A DNA stretch of 64,000 nucleotides from Achromobacter arsenitoxydans SY8 (GTDB lineage Bacteria > Pseudomonadota > Gammaproteobacteria > Burkholderiales > Burkholderiaceae_B). The stretch spans positions 1-64,000 of the forward strand of contig NZ_AGUF01000001.1 of the NCBI RefSeq assembly GCF_000236785.1, given 5' to 3'. This document shows positions 10,192 through 18,557 of the stretch, piece after piece. Within the stretch, counting starts at the first letter, position 1. Every line of letters starts with the position of its first letter. The notes below the pieces were generated by a model. That model saw nothing but the letters and a program-made list of their open reading frames with translations. It ran no database searches and had not been told where the DNA came from. The position numbers and the translations under genes were made by a program.

Positions 10192-11190
10192 TCAATCCAA
10201 CGACACGCCTGCCGTCTTCACCATCTCGGCCCAATACGCCGTGTCCTTCTGCAGGCGGGTCTTGAACTCGGCCGGCGCGCTGCCCACGGGCTGGCTGCCG
10301 CCGCTATTGATCTTGGCGATCACGGCGGGCGACTTCATGGCCTTGTCCACGGCTTGCGCCAGATACGCGACGCGCTCGGGCGGCGTGCCAGCCGGCGCGA
10401 ACAGGCCATACCAATCGTCTGCGGTGATGCCCGCCAGGCCGGCCTGCTGCAGCGTGGGCGCCTGCTTGAAGAGGCCGACGCCGTCTCCATGGCTCATCGC
10501 CAGTATGCGCAGCTTTCCAGCCGCCACCATCGGCTCGGCCGACGCAGGCGACGTAATGAGCATGTCCACCGTGCCGCCCATCAGGTCCGTGATGGCCGGG
10601 GCCGCGCCGCGATACGGCACATGGACCAGCTTGACGTCGGCCTTCTGGGACACGAGCGCGCCCATCAGATGACTCATGGTGCCGTTGCCCGGCGTCGCAT
10701 AGGTGATGACGCCCGGCTGCTTGCGCGCGGCGGCCAGGTAGTCGGCCAGCGTCTTGTACGGGCTTTCGGCGCGCGCCACCAGCACCAGCGGCGCGGACGT
10801 GATCTGCGATATCGGCACGAAGTCCTTCAGCGGATCAAACCCCACGTTCTTGTACAGGCGCGGATTGACGGCCATGACGCTGGTCTGGGACATGACGAGC
10901 GTGTAGCCATCCGGCTTGGCGCGCGAGACCTGGGCCGTGCCGACGTTGCCCCCCGCGCCCGACCGGTTCTCCACGACGACGCTCTGCCCCGTGATGGATC
11001 CTAGTTCCTGGGCGATCAGTCGCGCCACGCCGTCATTCCCGCCTCCGGGCGGAAACGGCGAGACCACGGTAATGGCCTGCTTCGGAAAGTCGGCCAACGG
11101 CGCGGGCGCCTGGGCATGAACGGCGGTACCCAGCAACAGGGCTGCCATCGCGGCGGCGGTCCTGCAAGCGTGCAATGCATGTTGCTTCAT
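10192..11190 (-). CDS. Bug/TctC-family periplasmic binding protein
   Basis: This 332-aa tripartite-tricarboxylate receptor of the type greatly expanded in Bordetella and Achromobacter has a signal peptide ending about TAVHA-QA. The family signature follows: FPPGGGNDGVARL, NRSGAGGNVGT and PDGYTL. The ATG at 11190 is preceded by AAGGGGA, whereas longer in-frame starts give non-secretory sequence. No TctA/TctB membrane partners lie beside it, so it is an orphan receptor. It lies 152 bp behind the rhodanese gene on the same strand, with GC-rich hairpins between (for example 11316-11337). Its ligand may relate to the sulfur operon, but that is speculative. Confidence 0.92.
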   Translation of the reverse strand: MKQHALHACRTAAAMAALLLGTAVHAQAPAPLADFPKQAITVVSPFPPGGGNDGVARLIAQELGSITGQSVVVENRSGAGGNVGTAQVSRAKPDGYTLVMSQTSVMAVNPRLYKNVGFDPLKDFVPISQITSAPLVLVARAESPYKTLADYLAAARKQPGVITYATPGNGTMSHLMGALVSQKADVKLVHVPYRGAAPAITDLMGGTVDMLITSPASAEPMVAAGKLRILAMSHGDGVGLFKQAPTLQQAGLAGITADDWYGLFAPAGTPPERVAYLAQAVDKAMKSPAVIAKINSGGSQPVGSAPAEFKTRLQKDTAYWAEMVKTAGVSLD

Positions 11191-11342
11191 CTGTATTTCC
11201 CCTTGTGTTGGCGGCCGGATGCTCGGCCGTCCTTCGCATTTCGGTTCGCCATGAACCGTCCGCACCCCGCCGGCGGGGCCGCCGGGGCGTATTGATCAGG
11301 TTGAAGCGTCTGTCGCGCCGCGGGCGGAGCCGCGGCGGCTGG

Positions 11343-12938
11343 TCACTGAGGCGGAAAGCGGTAGGCCGCGCGTTCCCGCTCGTCGATCTGCTTGACCAGG
11401 TTGGTCTCCCAAGCCAGGTATTGCCGTGCCGCGGCCTTGTTGCCGTCATGCCGGTCGTGTACGAAGAACAGGTAGTCGATGCAATCGCGGTCGGCCGGCT
11501 GGGCGGGTGTGGACTCCAGCGCAAGTCCGTGCGCGGCCCAGCTTTCCGGCGTGCCCGTGTTCACCTTGACGTCCGGGATGCCCAGCGCCCGCAGTTCCGC
11601 CGCCGCCCAGGCTGCCACTGCGGCGTCTTCGGCCAGCAGGACCACAGGCCGCGCGCCATCCAGCGCCAGGCTGCCCAGGCGCGGACGAATGGACCAGCGC
11701 GCGCCCGTCAGATGGCTGGCGCGATAGCGCATGCTGGGACGAATATCGACCGCTTGCGCGCCCTGCGCCAGCGCCAGGGCGAGCGCGGCGTCTGACAACA
11801 CTGAGACGGCGGGCGCGGCCACCGCGGGCGAGGCATTGGACAGCGCGGCGTAGGTGCCTTCCTGCAGCGTGCAGGCGTCCCACCCCATCTGCCTGAGCCA
11901 GCTGGCGACGACGGGCGCGCGCACGCCTTCGGCATCGAACACCACGATACGGGCGCCGCGCACGGCCAGGTATTGGTCGGTGGCCTGGACCAGCTGGCCG
12001 CCGGGCGCGTGCTGCGCCCCCGGGAGAGATCCTTGCGCGTATTCTTCGGCACTGCGCACGTCGCACAGGAACGTGGTGCGTTCCGGGTCATCGAGCCAGG
12101 CCTGGACCTGGGCGGCGGTGGCAGTGGGCACGCCGTGGCGTTCAGCCAGCCGCGCGGACCGTTGCGCCAGGACCGGCAGGTCCTGTTCCGCCACATCGTC
12201 GCGGTAGCGGCGACGCGCGCCGTGCTCCAGCTGCAGGTCTTCCAGATACCAGCCCTGCGTGCCGTTCTCGAGTGCGTAGACGGGATTAGGCACGCCCAGG
12301 TTGATCAGCGTCTGCGCGCCGATGATGCTGCGCGTGCGGCCGGCGCAATTGACCACGATGGTCGTATCCGGACTGGCTGCCAGCGTGTGGGCCCGCAGCG
12401 CCAGTTCCCCGTTGGGGCAACAGATGCCGCCCGGAATGCTCATCTTCTGGTATTCCGCGTAGGGCCGGCCATCTAGGACGATCAGGTCGTCGCCGCGCCG
12501 TTGGCGTTCGGCCAGTTCGCGCGCGCCGATGCGCGGGGTGTGGAAAACTTCTTCGGCCAATTCGCCGAACGTTTTGCTCGGGACGTTGACGCCTGCAAAA
12601 ACGGCGTAGCCCTGCTGCTGCCATTGCGCGATGCCGTCTGCCAGGCGATGCACCTGCGTATAACCAAGCGCAATCAGCGCGTTTGCCGCCCGCGCGGCCG
12701 TGTCGTCGGCGCCTCCGTTGTCGTAGACCACCACCCGCACGCTGCGGCGCGGCGCCAGCCGCACGATGTCCGCCTCTAGCCGGCTGTACGGCACGGGTGC
12801 GGCGTAGAACAGATGGGACTCGCCGTACTGCCCGTGCTCGCGCACATCCAGCAGCGCGATCTCGCGGCCGTCGTGCAGCCATTGCTTGAGCGTATGGGCG
12901 TCGATGTCGGCGAAGAAAAGTTCGGTGTTGGGCTGCAT
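11343..12938 (-). CDS. four-domain rhodanese-like sulfurtransferase
   Basis: This 531-aa protein is made of four rhodanese-like repeats (about 15-112, 135-235, 270-365, 380-475) plus a C-terminal tail. Only repeat 2 has a catalytic loop cysteine (Cys198 in VNCAGRTRS). At the same position repeat 1 has YDNGG, repeat 3 has FDAEG and repeat 4 has LLAED, so these look structural or regulatory. The ATG at 12938 overlaps the TAA of the upstream lyase gene as TAATG, implying translational coupling. The role is presumably handling of sulfane sulfur released by the lyase. The CysCys pair in GGICCPNG (about residues 170-177) could also matter. Confidence 0.87.
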   Translation of the reverse strand: MQPNTELFFADIDAHTLKQWLHDGREIALLDVREHGQYGESHLFYAAPVPYSRLEADIVRLAPRRSVRVVVYDNGGADDTAARAANALIALGYTQVHRLADGIAQWQQQGYAVFAGVNVPSKTFGELAEEVFHTPRIGARELAERQRRGDDLIVLDGRPYAEYQKMSIPGGICCPNGELALRAHTLAASPDTTIVVNCAGRTRSIIGAQTLINLGVPNPVYALENGTQGWYLEDLQLEHGARRRYRDDVAEQDLPVLAQRSARLAERHGVPTATAAQVQAWLDDPERTTFLCDVRSAEEYAQGSLPGAQHAPGGQLVQATDQYLAVRGARIVVFDAEGVRAPVVASWLRQMGWDACTLQEGTYAALSNASPAVAAPAVSVLSDAALALALAQGAQAVDIRPSMRYRASHLTGARWSIRPRLGSLALDGARPVVLLAEDAAVAAWAAAELRALGIPDVKVNTGTPESWAAHGLALESTPAQPADRDCIDYLFFVHDRHDGNKAAARQYLAWETNLVKQIDERERAAYRFPPQ

Positions 12939-14131
12939 TATGAAATTCGAAGGGTGCGGAGAGGTTGGATGAGCGCGTTCAGGCCGCGCTCGAGATCGGC
13001 GATGAGGTCCTGGGGGTCTTCCAGGCCGACATGCAGGCGCAGCATCGGGCCACGCGGGAGGTTGCCGGACAGCGCGCGCGAAGTGCGCAGCTGCACCGGA
13101 ATCACCAGGCTTTCGAAGCCGCCCCACGAAGCGCCAATGCCAAAAAGCTGCAGGCTGTCGATCAGTCGCTCGGCGTCGGATTCGGTATAGGTGTCGGCCA
13201 GCTCAACCGTCAGCAGACCGTTCGCGCCAGTGAAGTCGCGTCGCCAGATCGCGTGCGACGGATCGCCGGGCAAGGCCGGATAAAGCACGCGGGAGATCTC
13301 GGGCCGCGCAAGCAGCCAATTGGCGACCTGCATGGCGTTGCCGGCGTGCTGCGCCATGCGCAGCGGCAGCGTGCGCATGCCGCGCAGCACCAGGAAGGCG
13401 TCATCGGCGCCGACCGTCTGGCCAAAGTCGATGGTGGCCCGCTCCAGGGCCTGCCAGGCGCGCTGGTTAGCGACGACGGCGCCCATCATGGCGTCGGCAT
13501 GGCCGCCCAGGTATTTGGTGGCCGCCAGGATGGAAATATCAGCGCCGAGCGTGAGCGGCTGGTGCAGCAATCCCGATGCCCACGTGTTATCCACAGCCAG
13601 CCAGCAACCGTGTTTTCGCGCAGCTGTGGATAACCTGGAGAGGTCCGGCATTTCGTACGTCAGCGAACCCGGCGACTCGGCATAGATCATGCGGGTGTTG
13701 GGCCGGATCATGGCTTCGATACCGTTGCCGTCCGGCGCGTAGTACGTATGCTCGATGCCCAGGCGCGCAAGATGTTCCGCGCAGAACCTGCGCACGGGTT
13801 CGTACACGGCGTCGGTAATCAGCACATGGTCGCCCGCACGAAGATAGGCGAGCAGCACGGTGGCGATCGCCGCCTGGCCGGTGGGATAGAGCTTGGCGCG
13901 GTAGCCCTGCTCCAGTTCGATCAGCGCATCTTCTAGCGCATGGGTGCTGTCGGTGCCGCGTGCGCCATAGGACGGCAGGCGCTCTTGCTCGCGGCGGGCC
14001 CGCGTATCGCGCCACGACTGCACGCTTTCAAACACATAGGTGCTGGCACGCGTGACGGGCGTATTGACCCAGCCTTGATGGGGACGGCCTGCGCGCAGCA
14101 GGCGCGTCGCGGCGCGATAGGGCTTGCTCAT
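12938..14131 (-). CDS. metC: cystathionine beta-lyase-like PLP enzyme (Cys/Met metabolism family)
   Basis: This 397-aa fold-type I PLP enzyme carries the PLP lysine at about residue 206 in ILAATKYLGGHAD, the preceding VDNTWAS segment and the family motif YPTGQAAIATVL. Such enzymes cleave C-S bonds of cystathionine, cystine or cysteine conjugates. The start follows the dioxygenase stop by 2 bp, and the stop overlaps the rhodanese start, so this is the middle gene of a tight operon. Context favours a degradative C-S lyase over methionine biosynthesis. The coding sequence contains an inverted pair of exact DnaA boxes (13587-13633). Confidence 0.87.
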   Translation of the reverse strand: MSKPYRAATRLLRAGRPHQGWVNTPVTRASTYVFESVQSWRDTRARREQERLPSYGARGTDSTHALEDALIELEQGYRAKLYPTGQAAIATVLLAYLRAGDHVLITDAVYEPVRRFCAEHLARLGIEHTYYAPDGNGIEAMIRPNTRMIYAESPGSLTYEMPDLSRLSTAARKHGCWLAVDNTWASGLLHQPLTLGADISILAATKYLGGHADAMMGAVVANQRAWQALERATIDFGQTVGADDAFLVLRGMRTLPLRMAQHAGNAMQVANWLLARPEISRVLYPALPGDPSHAIWRRDFTGANGLLTVELADTYTESDAERLIDSLQLFGIGASWGGFESLVIPVQLRTSRALSGNLPRGPMLRLHVGLEDPQDLIADLERGLNALIQPLRTLRIS

Positions 14132-14133
14132 GG

Positions 14134-14721
14134 TCAGCGACGCGTCTGGACGCCGATCGGCATGATCTTGCAGGTGCCCGCGTCCAGGTCGAACCCCAGG
14201 CGCTCATTCAGCGTTTCCAGCGCGCGGCCGTACATGTGGAGATGGCGTATGACGCTGTCGCCCTGGATTTCCACGGCGTGGATGTCGTCCGGCATCAGGG
14301 CGATACCGGCGCCGGGCCCCACCACGACGGTGCCGGTCTTTTCCAGGGTGCCCACGCCCGGCACGGAGCCGTCGTCGGTGCGGTCATAAACGTAGTTGTA
14401 TTCGACGCCCTCGACGGCGGCGATACAGGCCCAGGTGGTGTGGTTGTGCGGCACGATCTTCTTGCCGGGCCGCATCACGTTCAGATAGAGCGCATAGCTC
14501 TGGTCGGCGTCCTCGGCAATGAGGTAGCGCGCCTGACGCTCGTCTCCCTCCGGCGCCGGGTAGCGATCAGCGCCCCACCACGCGGTGTTGCCCGCCAGGC
14601 CGATGAGTTCATCCAGAACGGATTGAAGGCTGTCCCGGTTCAGCCCCTTATTTCCTACAGTTTTTTTAATATTTCCGACGGCACTGTCTATGCCGGCTTG
14701 ATGAGGATGTGCGGAGGTCAC
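14134..14721 (-). CDS. cysteine dioxygenase-type cupin thiol dioxygenase
   Basis: This 195-aa cupin would add O2 to a thiol (cysteine or 3-mercaptopropionate) to give a sulfinic acid. Iron ligands are predicted at His92 and His94 in PHNHTTWAC and at His148 in DDIHAVE. I chose the GTG at 14721, with AGAGGG upstream. Extending to the ATG at 14853 would place a perfect LysR-type palindrome and AT-rich promoter DNA inside the gene, and the extra residues are not cupin-like. It is the first gene of the operon with the C-S lyase and rhodanese, and diverges from the LysR gene. Confidence 0.82.
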   Translation of the reverse strand: MTSAHPHQAGIDSAVGNIKKTVGNKGLNRDSLQSVLDELIGLAGNTAWWGADRYPAPEGDERQARYLIAEDADQSYALYLNVMRPGKKIVPHNHTTWACIAAVEGVEYNYVYDRTDDGSVPGVGTLEKTGTVVVGPGAGIALMPDDIHAVEIQGDSVIRHLHMYGRALETLNERLGFDLDAGTCKIMPIGVQTRR

Positions 14722-14808
14722 TTTGGCTTTCCCTCTTGTTTCACGAGTTATTGCACTTACTGTATCCGCAGCATTCCCACCCAACAATTTAATTTGATTT
14801 AAGATTTC

Positions 14809-14823
14809 ATTAGCATTGCTAAT
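14809..14823. promoter_or_regulatory. palindromic LysR-type operator (T-N11-A)
   Basis: ATTAGCATTGCTAAT is a perfect 7+1+7 inverted repeat and contains the LysR-family T-N11-A core. It lies 48 bp before the LysR start codon and 87 bp before the chosen dioxygenase start, in AT-rich DNA. Position and symmetry strongly suggest the site where the adjacent regulator controls both itself and the sulfur operon. Confidence 0.7.
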
Positions 14824-14871
14824 ACATTGGGTTATCCCCAATCTGCTCTTCATTCTCTTTTGCGAGCCTGA

Positions 14872-15771
14872 ATGCGTAATCTCGATCTGGATCTGCTGCG
14901 CACGCTGACGGCGATCGCCCAGCATGAAACATTCTCTGAAGCCGCCAACCGGCTCCACAAGACGCAGTCGGCCATCACCCAGCAGATGCAGCGGCTGGAG
15001 TCGATGATCGGCCTGCCGCTGTTCGAAAAGCAGGGGCGCAACAAGCACCTGTCATCGCACGGCAGGCGCCTGGTCGAGTACGCCCGGCACATGCTGGCCA
15101 TCAACGACGAAGCGCTGCGCGCGCTGCAGGACGGTCCGCTGGAGGGCGATCTGCGCCTGGGCGCGCCGCTGGACGTGGCAGACACCATTTTGCCCACCCT
15201 CCTCACTCATATCGCGCGGGTGGCGCCGCGGGTAAAGCTGGAGATCCGCGTGGACCGCAGTCCCTTCCTGATGGATGCGCTGCGCGCGGGGGAAATCGAC
15301 CTGACCATCTCGACCCGCTTCGACCAGGACTTCGAAGGCGTGGCGCTGCGCACCTCGCCCACGGTATGGCTGGCCAGCGCCGATTACGTGCACGATCCAC
15401 ATGCCCCGGTTCCGCTGGTGCTGGCGGATGACCCCAGCATCTTCCGCCGCCTGGCGCTCAATGCGCTGGAGCAGGCGCAAGTGCGCTGGCACACTAATTA
15501 CGTGGCGCCGAACCTGGTGGGGATCAAGGCCGCGCTGCGCGCGGGCCTGGGCGTGACCGCGCGCAGCGTGGAGCTGCTGGGCCCGGAAATGCGCGTGCTG
15601 GGAGAAAAGGACGGCCTGCCGCCGTTGCCCGACGTGACCTACTTCCTGTGGATAAGGCGCGACCTGATCAATCCGCTGACGCGGCAGGTGTACGACATGC
15701 TGAGAGCCAACCTTGGACTGGCGCAGCAAGGCGGCGCAACGGCTGGGCCGTCGCGTCCGGCCATTCAATAG
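14872..15771 (+). CDS. LysR-family transcriptional regulator of the sulfur operon
   Basis: This 299-aa LysR regulator has an N-terminal helix-turn-helix ([20 protein letters not shown], then [14 protein letters not shown]) and a periplasmic-binding-like effector domain. It is divergent from the dioxygenase/lyase/rhodanese genes with a palindromic T-N11-A site between them, so it is the likely activator. The effector is presumably a sulfur amino acid, which is inference. Its last 7 bp overlap the 3' end of the convergent asparaginase gene. An exact DnaA box lies at 15647-15655 inside the gene. Confidence 0.92.
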   Translation: MRNLDLDLLRTLTAIAQHETFSEAANRLHKTQSAITQQMQRLESMIGLPLFEKQGRNKHLSSHGRRLVEYARHMLAINDEALRALQDGPLEGDLRLGAPLDVADTILPTLLTHIARVAPRVKLEIRVDRSPFLMDALRAGEIDLTISTRFDQDFEGVALRTSPTVWLASADYVHDPHAPVPLVLADDPSIFRRLALNALEQAQVRWHTNYVAPNLVGIKAALRAGLGVTARSVELLGPEMRVLGEKDGLPPLPDVTYFLWIRRDLINPLTRQVYDMLRANLGLAQQGGATAGPSRPAIQ

Positions 15772-16769
15772 CGATCGAAGATCTGCTGCAGCGCAGCCGG
15801 ATCACGGGTGACCGACAGCGCAAGCATCAGCAAGACGCGCGCCTTCTGAGGGTTGAGGTCGCGCGCGGCGACGAACCCCAGGCTGGCGTCGTCGACCTCT
15901 ACGTCGCGCGCGACGAAACCGCTGCCCGTGCGGCTGGACCGCACCACGGCCACGCCGTCATCGGACGCGCGGCGCAAGGCTTCGATGGCCAGGTCCGTGG
16001 CGTTGCCATCGCCCACGCCGGCCAACACGATGCCATCCGCAGCGCCCGCCAGGAAGTCGATCAGGTCGGCCTGCAGGTTGGCGTAGGCGTAGACGATATC
16101 GACACGGGGCCAGCCAGCCTTTTCCAATAATGCGAGTGAAAACTCGCTTTGCGATGTATGCGTGGTAGCGTTGCGCGAATAGAAGCATGGCGCGCCGCCG
16201 TGCATGACGCCCGCCCGGCCGCGATTGGGCGAAGCAAAAGCGCACAGGCCGGCGCTGGCGATCTTCTGGATCTCGCGCGCGTAATGCACGTCTTCGTTCA
16301 TGACGACGAGGGGCCCGCGGCCGCGGGCGTCGGGATGGCGCGCCAGCGCCACGGCGTTGTACAGATTGGCCGGGCCTTCCGCGCCGAGCGCCGTCGCGGG
16401 CCGCATGGCGCCGACCAGCACGACCGGCTTGTCGTGGCGGATAACCAGGCTCAGGAAATAGGCGGTTTCTTCCAGCGTGTCGGTGCCGTGCGTGATGACG
16501 ATGCCGGCCACGGAGGCGTCCTGGCATAGCGTATCTACGCGCTGCGCCAGCGCGCGCCACACATCGTGCGTCATGTTCTGGCTGCCGACATTCGCGACCT
16601 GTTCGGCCCGGATCTCGGCGATGCCCGCCAGTTGCGGCACGGCAGCCAGCAGGTCGTTCACGGAGAACGAACCAGACTTATAGCCCGCCGATGTCGCGTC
16701 GGCCTGGGCGCCCGCGATCGTGCCGCCCGTGGCCAGCACCGCGATGACAGGCAGCGCCATCTCAGGCAT
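15765..16769 (-). CDS. L-asparaginase (type I/II family)
   Basis: This 334-aa enzyme would hydrolyse asparagine to aspartate and ammonia. The two catalytic signatures are visible: LATGGTIAG (nucleophile Thr17) and ITHGTDTLEETAYFL. No signal peptide is evident, so a cytoplasmic location is likely. The ATG at 16769 is preceded by CGGAG and overlaps the parB stop by 8 bp, making it a translationally coupled last gene of the partition operon. A second ATG three codons later is possible. Its presence behind parB is metabolically unrelated to chromosome segregation. Confidence 0.9.
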   Translation of the reverse strand: MPEMALPVIAVLATGGTIAGAQADATSAGYKSGSFSVNDLLAAVPQLAGIAEIRAEQVANVGSQNMTHDVWRALAQRVDTLCQDASVAGIVITHGTDTLEETAYFLSLVIRHDKPVVLVGAMRPATALGAEGPANLYNAVALARHPDARGRGPLVVMNEDVHYAREIQKIASAGLCAFASPNRGRAGVMHGGAPCFYSRNATTHTSQSEFSLALLEKAGWPRVDIVYAYANLQADLIDFLAGAADGIVLAGVGDGNATDLAIEALRRASDDGVAVVRSSRTGSGFVARDVEVDDASLGFVAARDLNPQKARVLLMLALSVTRDPAALQQIFDRY

Positions 16770-17682
16770 CCACCGCTCCGGACAGGCCTTGGCGTTCGAG
16801 CAGCGAATTCAGGTGCTCCCAGCCGTGGAAGTCGATGACGATCTGGCCTTTTTCCTTGGCGCCGACCTTCAGGGCGACGCGCGTGCCCAGATGATCGGAC
16901 AGGGCTTCCTCAAGGCGGGTCAGGTCGCGCGAGACGCCATTGGCCTTTTTCTTGGGGGACGCCGACGCTTCGGCCTCCTTGGCGGTCTTGGCCACGAGCT
17001 TTTCGGCCTCGCGCACCGACAGGCGGCGCGCGATGATCTGGTTGGCCAGCTGGATCTGGGTTGCGGCATCGACGGCCAGCAGCGCGCGCGCGTGACCCAT
17101 GTCGACGTCGCCCGCCAGCAGCATGGTCTGCACCGGAGCGGCCAGGTTCAGAAGGCGCAGCAGGTTGCTGGTGGCCGAGCGCGAGCGGCCGATTGCCTGT
17201 GCGGCCTGTTCGTGCGTCAGGCCGAACTCATCGAGCAGGCGGCGCACGCCGTGCGCCTCTTCAAGGGGATTCAGGTCTTCGCGCTGGATGTTTTCGATCA
17301 ACGCCATCACTGCGGCGTTTTCGTCGGCCACTTCGCGCACCAGCACGGGCACTTCTTTCAGGCCCGCCAACTGGGCGGCGCGGAAACGCCGTTCGCCCGC
17401 AATGATCTCGTAATGGCCGGGCGCGGCCTCGCCAAGGGCGCGCACGAGAATGGGCTGCATGATGCCCTGCGTGCGTATGGATTCGGCCAGCTCGCCCAAG
17501 GCGCCCTCGTCCATGCGCGTGCGCGGCTGATACTTGCCGGCGCGCATTTTCGAGATGGGCAGAGTGGACGGCGGACCCTCGGGCTTGGCCGCGGCCTTGC
17601 CGATGTTGTCGATGGCAGGCGCGTCCGCGCCCAGCAAGGCGTCCAGTCCGCGACCCAATCCCTTGGGTTTCTTGGTGGCCAT
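16762..17682 (-). CDS. parB: chromosome partitioning protein ParB
   Basis: This 306-aa ParB/Noc-family CTP-dependent clamp loads at parS and spreads along DNA. It has the N-terminal GLGRGLDALLG, the ParB/Srx motifs (KYQPRTRM and GERRFRAAQLAG), a central helix-turn-helix near QAAQAIGRSRSATSNLLRLL, and a C-terminal dimerisation domain. The start at 17682 is set by AAGAGGA 7 bp upstream and by the conserved MATKKPKGLGRG. The targets are the seven parS sites about 5 kb away at 22.0-22.9 kb. Confidence 0.97.
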   Translation of the reverse strand: MATKKPKGLGRGLDALLGADAPAIDNIGKAAAKPEGPPSTLPISKMRAGKYQPRTRMDEGALGELAESIRTQGIMQPILVRALGEAAPGHYEIIAGERRFRAAQLAGLKEVPVLVREVADENAAVMALIENIQREDLNPLEEAHGVRRLLDEFGLTHEQAAQAIGRSRSATSNLLRLLNLAAPVQTMLLAGDVDMGHARALLAVDAATQIQLANQIIARRLSVREAEKLVAKTAKEAEASASPKKKANGVSRDLTRLEEALSDHLGTRVALKVGAKEKGQIVIDFHGWEHLNSLLERQGLSGAVDA

Positions 17683-17726
17683 AATTAAATCCTCTTTCCT
17701 TCTGTCTTTGTATCCCGAGCGGCAGC

Positions 17727-18548
17727 TCAGGCGTCCGTCTGCTCGGCGGGCAGGCGGTACCAATACGCGTAACAGTCTTTGAAACCGTAGCGGCCATACA
17801 GCGCGCGCGCGGCAATGTTTTCGGGCTCGACCTGCAGGTAGGCCGTGCCGGCGCCGCGGGCGGCGCCTTCGGCCAGCAAATGCTCCACCAGGACAGCGGC
17901 GTAGCCTTTGCGCCGTTGACCGGGATCCGTGATGATGTCGAACAGGCCGAGCAGATCGCCGTCGCGGACGGCCAGGCCCGCGGCAACGCATTGCCCGGCC
18001 GCGTCGAATGCGAGCACCGGCTGCTTATCCACAGCCAGTCCCTGCAAACGGGCCTGATGTTCCCCGATCTGCGCGGCGGAGAAACCGCGCATGGCTCCCA
18101 CCGCCGCCGCGAAGCGTTCGGCGTCGACGATCCTGAAGAGCAGATCGCCCCTGGCGCTTGTCCGGGGGGCGAGCGGCGTACTCATGACTCGGGTCTCACC
18201 GGTGTAGATATAACCGCGGGACTCCAGTTCGGCGTCGAGCGAAAAATCGGGGCCGATGGAGGTGATGCGCAACACCATGGGCAGGCCATGGCGCGCATAC
18301 AACGATGAACAATACGCCAGCCGCTCGTCCAACGGACGTGTGGATAACCCCAGCACATTGACGCTGCGGACGCGCTTGGCCGGCGAGTGCGCGAAACGCA
18401 CCAGCCAGCCATCGTAGAGCACCTGCGCACCCACCGCCGTGGCGTTGAGCGCAGCCTCTTCCAGACGGACGCGCAGCGCATCGCGCACGTCGGCGGGCGG
18501 CGTGCGGGCGGGCGTTCGTGTGGGGAAAAAGAGCGCGGCGTCGGACAT
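17727..18548 (-). CDS. GNAT-family N-acetyltransferase between parA and parB
   Basis: This 273-aa protein has a C-terminal GNAT acetyl-CoA-binding domain: IITDPGQRRKGYAAVLVEHL matches motif A, and YLQVEPENIAARALYGRYGF matches motif B. The N-terminal half is less clear and could be a second, degenerate acetyltransferase domain. It starts 9 bp after the parA stop and ends 44 bp before parB, so it is cotranscribed with both. The substrate is unknown. It contains two exact DnaA boxes (18025-18033 and 18339-18347). Confidence 0.85.
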   Translation of the reverse strand: MSDAALFFPTRTPARTPPADVRDALRVRLEEAALNATAVGAQVLYDGWLVRFAHSPAKRVRSVNVLGLSTRPLDERLAYCSSLYARHGLPMVLRITSIGPDFSLDAELESRGYIYTGETRVMSTPLAPRTSARGDLLFRIVDAERFAAAVGAMRGFSAAQIGEHQARLQGLAVDKQPVLAFDAAGQCVAAGLAVRDGDLLGLFDIITDPGQRRKGYAAVLVEHLLAEGAARGAGTAYLQVEPENIAARALYGRYGFKDCYAYWYRLPAEQTDA

Positions 18549-18557
18549 TTGATACGG

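Noticed and set aside
11265-11337. GC-rich hairpins (11265-11278, 11316-11337) after the rhodanese gene
   Set aside because: They are stable stems but have no T-run, so I did not list them as terminators; they may be chance structures in GC-rich DNA.
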